Assembly: GCA_036785705.1 (NCBI GenBank)
Contig: JAWUZG010000084.1
Location: forward strand, 7,313,001-7,377,000
From: Acanthornis magna
Lineage: Eukaryota > Chordata > Aves > Passeriformes > Acanthizidae
Length of the DNA: 64,000 nucleotides
Direction: 5' to 3'
The number at the start of each line of letters is the position of its first letter. Positions within the stretch are counted from its first letter, which is position 1. Of the stretch, positions 60,987 to 64,000 are shown in pieces. The translations under genes and the position numbers were made by a program. The notes below the pieces were generated by a model. The model searched no databases and had not been told where the DNA came from. It worked only from the letters and a program-made list of their open reading frames with translations.

Positions 60987-62510
60987 TGGAAAATACCAGG
61001 AGCCAGTTTTCTTCTAACCATTTGCACTTCTTGTTTCACACCATGTTTCTAGGGAAGACAGAATGTTTAATCTCATTTTAATTGTGAAAATATTTATAGA
61101 AAGATGCAATGAAATAGGTCCGATATATTTAAACACCAATAATTTTAATGTCTGATACTGGCAAAGTAGTTTTGGAGACCTGCTTGCCTGTTCATGGAAA
61201 TTGGAAAGATAGAAGCTTTTGGCATATAAGGGACATGAATCTGATCATGTTATATGCTTTCCATGACTGTCCTTTGCTTCATCTCCCCACACTCGCTAAA
61301 GCATTTGGTCAAGCTGCAAATCTTGGACTTGAGGCAAACTTCTAGAATTTTTTGGGAAACCCAGAATCAGTGTTGGCCTAGATGACAAAGAATTTCTCTA
61401 TTACTGTATCCAAAGAAAAAAGGCAAAATATTGAGGCTGTTCAGAGACAAGTTAATTGAAAAATGAAGCAATGAGATGTTACCTGAGATACAGAAGGAAT
61501 AGAGGAAAATGGTACTGCATATTCCAATTCCTAACTACATAACAAAAAGTTACTAAGGAAATACAAAACTAAGAAATGGAGATGCAGAAATAGCATAGAT
61601 CAAGCACAAAGTTGGAGTCCTGCTCCTTCTGTAAGGGTACTGGACATCTGCTGAGAAAACTAAGGTTGCGCTGGGAAATGCTCTTTGGTGCATATGTGGA
61701 TGTGTGTACATACAGGATTCTAGACTGACACAGGCTGCAAAGGTATTTTAGTTTCCATGGGGGCATGAAGAAGGAAACAGGGTCTTCCACTCAACTTTTC
61801 TAGTCTGTAAGTCAGATGGCAACTTTAACATCTATTAAACCCTGTAGTAATGTCTCTTACCCACCACAATAAATTATAGTCTTCAGAAATGAACACTTCG
61901 GAGATCATCAAGTGGTGTATGTGAAGGGGTAAGATAAGAAGCATAATCTCTTCTTTCCGATGTTTGGTACACTAGCAAAGCTGCTCTGGAAGAATTCAGA
62001 GTAATTAAGTCACCAATTGTTTCCTTGTTGCATGGTGAAAGATAGAAGCTGTGATTCAAGACAGAAAGAAGTACTTAAAGAGCCTCCGGTAAAGGCAGTT
62101 GAGGGTTGGATTATTAATCTTCCCTAGTGTGTCCAGTGTTACTTTTGACAATATTCCCTCAGTACCTGAGCTTGTTTCTGCAAGTTATGAAGTCATCTAG
62201 GGTCACTCCAGGTACTTTTCAGATAGTTTACACAGACAAGTCAACAAATTGTGGGTATATTTCCAAAGGTGACTCAGCTGTGTTGCTGGATGGGTGCTTT
62301 CTGAGCATCAGCCTTTATTTTAAATCATTGCATAAATGGAATGAATTTGTAATTTCAGGATGTAGATTGCAGATTGTAGATTGGGTCTCTTGGAAGCTGC
62401 CAAGAAGTCTGTTTAAATGTGCAATGAAGGATAAACTCTCTAATGTGTTCCACTGGTGTCTTTAGGGCTTTTTTTCCAGACACTTCTTATGTATGCATTA
62501 GGGTAAATAT

Positions 62511-62912
62511 CATAGAATCATAGAATGCCCTGGGTTGGAAGGGATCTTAAAGATCACCTCGTTCCAACCCCCCGGCCATGGGCAGAGATACTTTCCACCA
62601 TCCCAGGCTCCTCAGAGCCCCGCTCAGCCTGGCCTTGAACACTGCCAGGGATGGGGCAGCCACCGGTTCTCTGGGCACCCTGTGCCAGTGCCTCACCACC
62701 CTCACAGCAACGAATTTCTTCCAAATATCTAACCTAAACCTGCTCTCTCAGTCTGAAGCTGTCCCCTTGTCCTGTTCCTGTAAAAAGTCCTCTTCATCTT
62801 TTTAGTAAGTTCACTTTGGTACTGGAAGGCTGCAATTAGGTCACCTCAAAACCTTTTCTTTTCCAGTCTGAACAAACCCAATTCTCTCAGCCTTTCCTCA
62901 TACGAGAGTAGC
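62511..62912 (-). mobile_element. CR1 LINE 3' fragment, minus strand (longest copy in the window)
   Basis: The left edge holds two exact copies of the CR1 terminal octamer in reverse complement (catagaat, 62511-62526), so the element points left and its 3' end is complete. It runs on through 'tgggttggaagggatctta', 'ccctgtgccagtgcctcacc', 'atttcttccaaatatctaac', 'gaagctgtccccttgtcctg' and 'ctcagcctttcctcatac', in the order found in CR1 3' regions. At about 400 bp it is the least truncated and least diverged of the six copies, hence probably the youngest. No reverse-transcriptase or endonuclease coding sequence is present, so it cannot move by itself. Open frames across it are CR1 artefacts. 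Confidence 0.96.
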
Positions 62913-64000
62913 TGTTGTCTTGGTTCTGGGTAGCAATCCTGCATCTGTTATTTGATCTCATAATCTGTAAATCTGTTTTTCTTCATTTTTGTTGCTGTAC
63001 AATGTTGATCCTTTTTTTCACCTATGGAAGAGACTTCCTTACAGCTTGGTGGGTTTTGGCACCTCCTCAGGACTTATACAGCCTCACAGCTTTCAATCAA
63101 ATAGCTGCAGAACATGTTTTAGCAGTAGGAGGGGCTACTGAATACTTGGCAAATGAATACAAATCTAGATTCTTTCATGTCTCTCATGGAAATTGTAGTC
63201 CTGACAATGTCTCTTGTTTTCCTAAAGCATCTTGCTGGGATAAATGCGTTTTGAACTGGCACATACCTTACAAGGTCCTGTGCTAGGCCTGTGAAAGGAG
63301 TTAGCGCAGAGTGCAATGAGGAGGAAGAAAAATCTCTTAAAGGATTGTGTGTTCTGTACTAAATTAAGCTGAAGTCACCTCCAAAGCAAGAGACTAATCT
63401 TGAATCTTGAACATAGACTTGCTACCTTGAAGTTGTGCAGTGAGATTTGTTTTAGGCCTGTCGTGTAATGAAAATATGTGCAAGTGTCCTAGCAGCTTTT
63501 AAATGGGTAAGTAATAATTGATGAAACAGTCAATTGCTGGAATGACCTCCCCACACCCTCCTAGCAGTTACTGAGACATTAAAGTGACAGAGATGGGATC
63601 AAGCAAGCAAATGGGAATGTGCACTGCTGCCTTCTCTGGATGATTTCCAGTCACTGCAACTATTTTAAGCCCAGAATATTGTGCAATAGTTTTGAAAGCA
63701 AATGCCTAATGAAAAACTGAATTTAAATGCCATGACTGTTTAGTAATGGGCATTTTCACCTATAAATACTTACAGTTTTACCTTTTTTTTACCCTCTCTC
63801 TTAATTTGTCAGTGTGTTTTTCCATATGGATAAAATAGAAAAACAATAGGAAAAAGTAGAGAAGTAAGATTTTTTTTTTTTAAGCCAAAACCTTTGTCCA
63901 ACTCTATTTAGTGTTCCTAATTCTTTCCAAATGTTAACTGCAATAATTCCTTTTGGCAATCACCTTGCAAGAAAACAGGTGAATATTTTGCACTAGTTTT
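62913..64000. other. Unique non-coding DNA to the window end
   Basis: No gene or repeat was recognised except short T runs (63781-63790 and 63870-63881). A 123-codon plus-strand frame (62915-63286) starts inside or next to the CR1 end and has no recognisable domain, so it is not annotated as a gene. Confidence 0.55.

Larger units (their letters stand above)
54881..62510. other. Unique non-coding DNA with polypurine tracts
   Basis: No gene could be supported. The stretch has purine-rich text at 55260-55300 and 60170-60450, a 14-nt T run (60540-60553) and an A13-G8 tract (60966-60986). Open frames at 55933-56505 and 62127-62465 reach at most 112 codons and are unrecognised. The interval 57040-57300 is unique AT-rich DNA with several TAAT cores and could be regulatory, but less clearly than the listed blocks. 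Confidence 0.55.

Overview
This window looks like vertebrate nuclear DNA, most likely from a bird. The main evidence is a set of CR1 LINE 3' ends. They carry the CR1 3'-tail text (on the coding strand, a 'ggtcccttccaacctaaatgattctatg'-like ending, shown here only in pieces), and one keeps the terminal 8-bp microsatellite. The sequence is AT-rich, has long introns or intergenic character, many homopolymer tracts, and only old SINE-like fragments. I see no bacterial gene architecture (no operons, ribosome binding sites, IS elements or CRISPR arrays).

No protein-coding gene could be supported. The longest open frames (up to 223 codons) lie in a GC-rich island or in ordinary AT-rich DNA. They resemble no family I recognise, overlap one another on both strands, and lack convincing splice or initiation context. 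The window therefore reads as a 64-kb intron or gene-desert segment.

Layout. 1-11 kb: unique AT-rich DNA with a plus-strand CR1 tail (about 2245-2420), a minus-strand CR1 (3964-4155) and a GC-richer patch (5880-6320). 11-20 kb: minus-strand CR1 (11406-11585), a promoter-like GC-box/TATA cluster (about 14283-14316), a homeodomain-motif-rich block (15600-15960) and a short plus-strand CR1 tail (19668-19724). 20-33 kb: a block with a 19-bp palindrome (23100-23560), a 14-bp inverted repeat (24698-24757), G/T-rich low-complexity tracts, a GC-rich patch ending in a good CTCF-like site (27072-27089), a tRNA-derived SINE-like stretch (27660-27735, minus) and a MIR-like fragment (28840-28935, plus). 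33-54 kb: mostly unique DNA with several candidate regulatory blocks (36480-36960, 45120-45250, 46990-47210, 51950-52530) and simple repeats. 54.4-54.9 kb: an isolated, very CpG-rich island with a CTCF-like motif, a 19-bp tandem duplication and a GC-rich hairpin. 55-64 kb: unique DNA with polypurine tracts and the longest CR1 copy (62511-62912).

If the window works as a unit, the most economical reading is a regulatory landscape: an orphan CpG island, two CTCF-like sites and several enhancer-like AT-rich blocks, with a background of decayed retrotransposons. This is inference from composition and motifs. No alignment or expression data were available.
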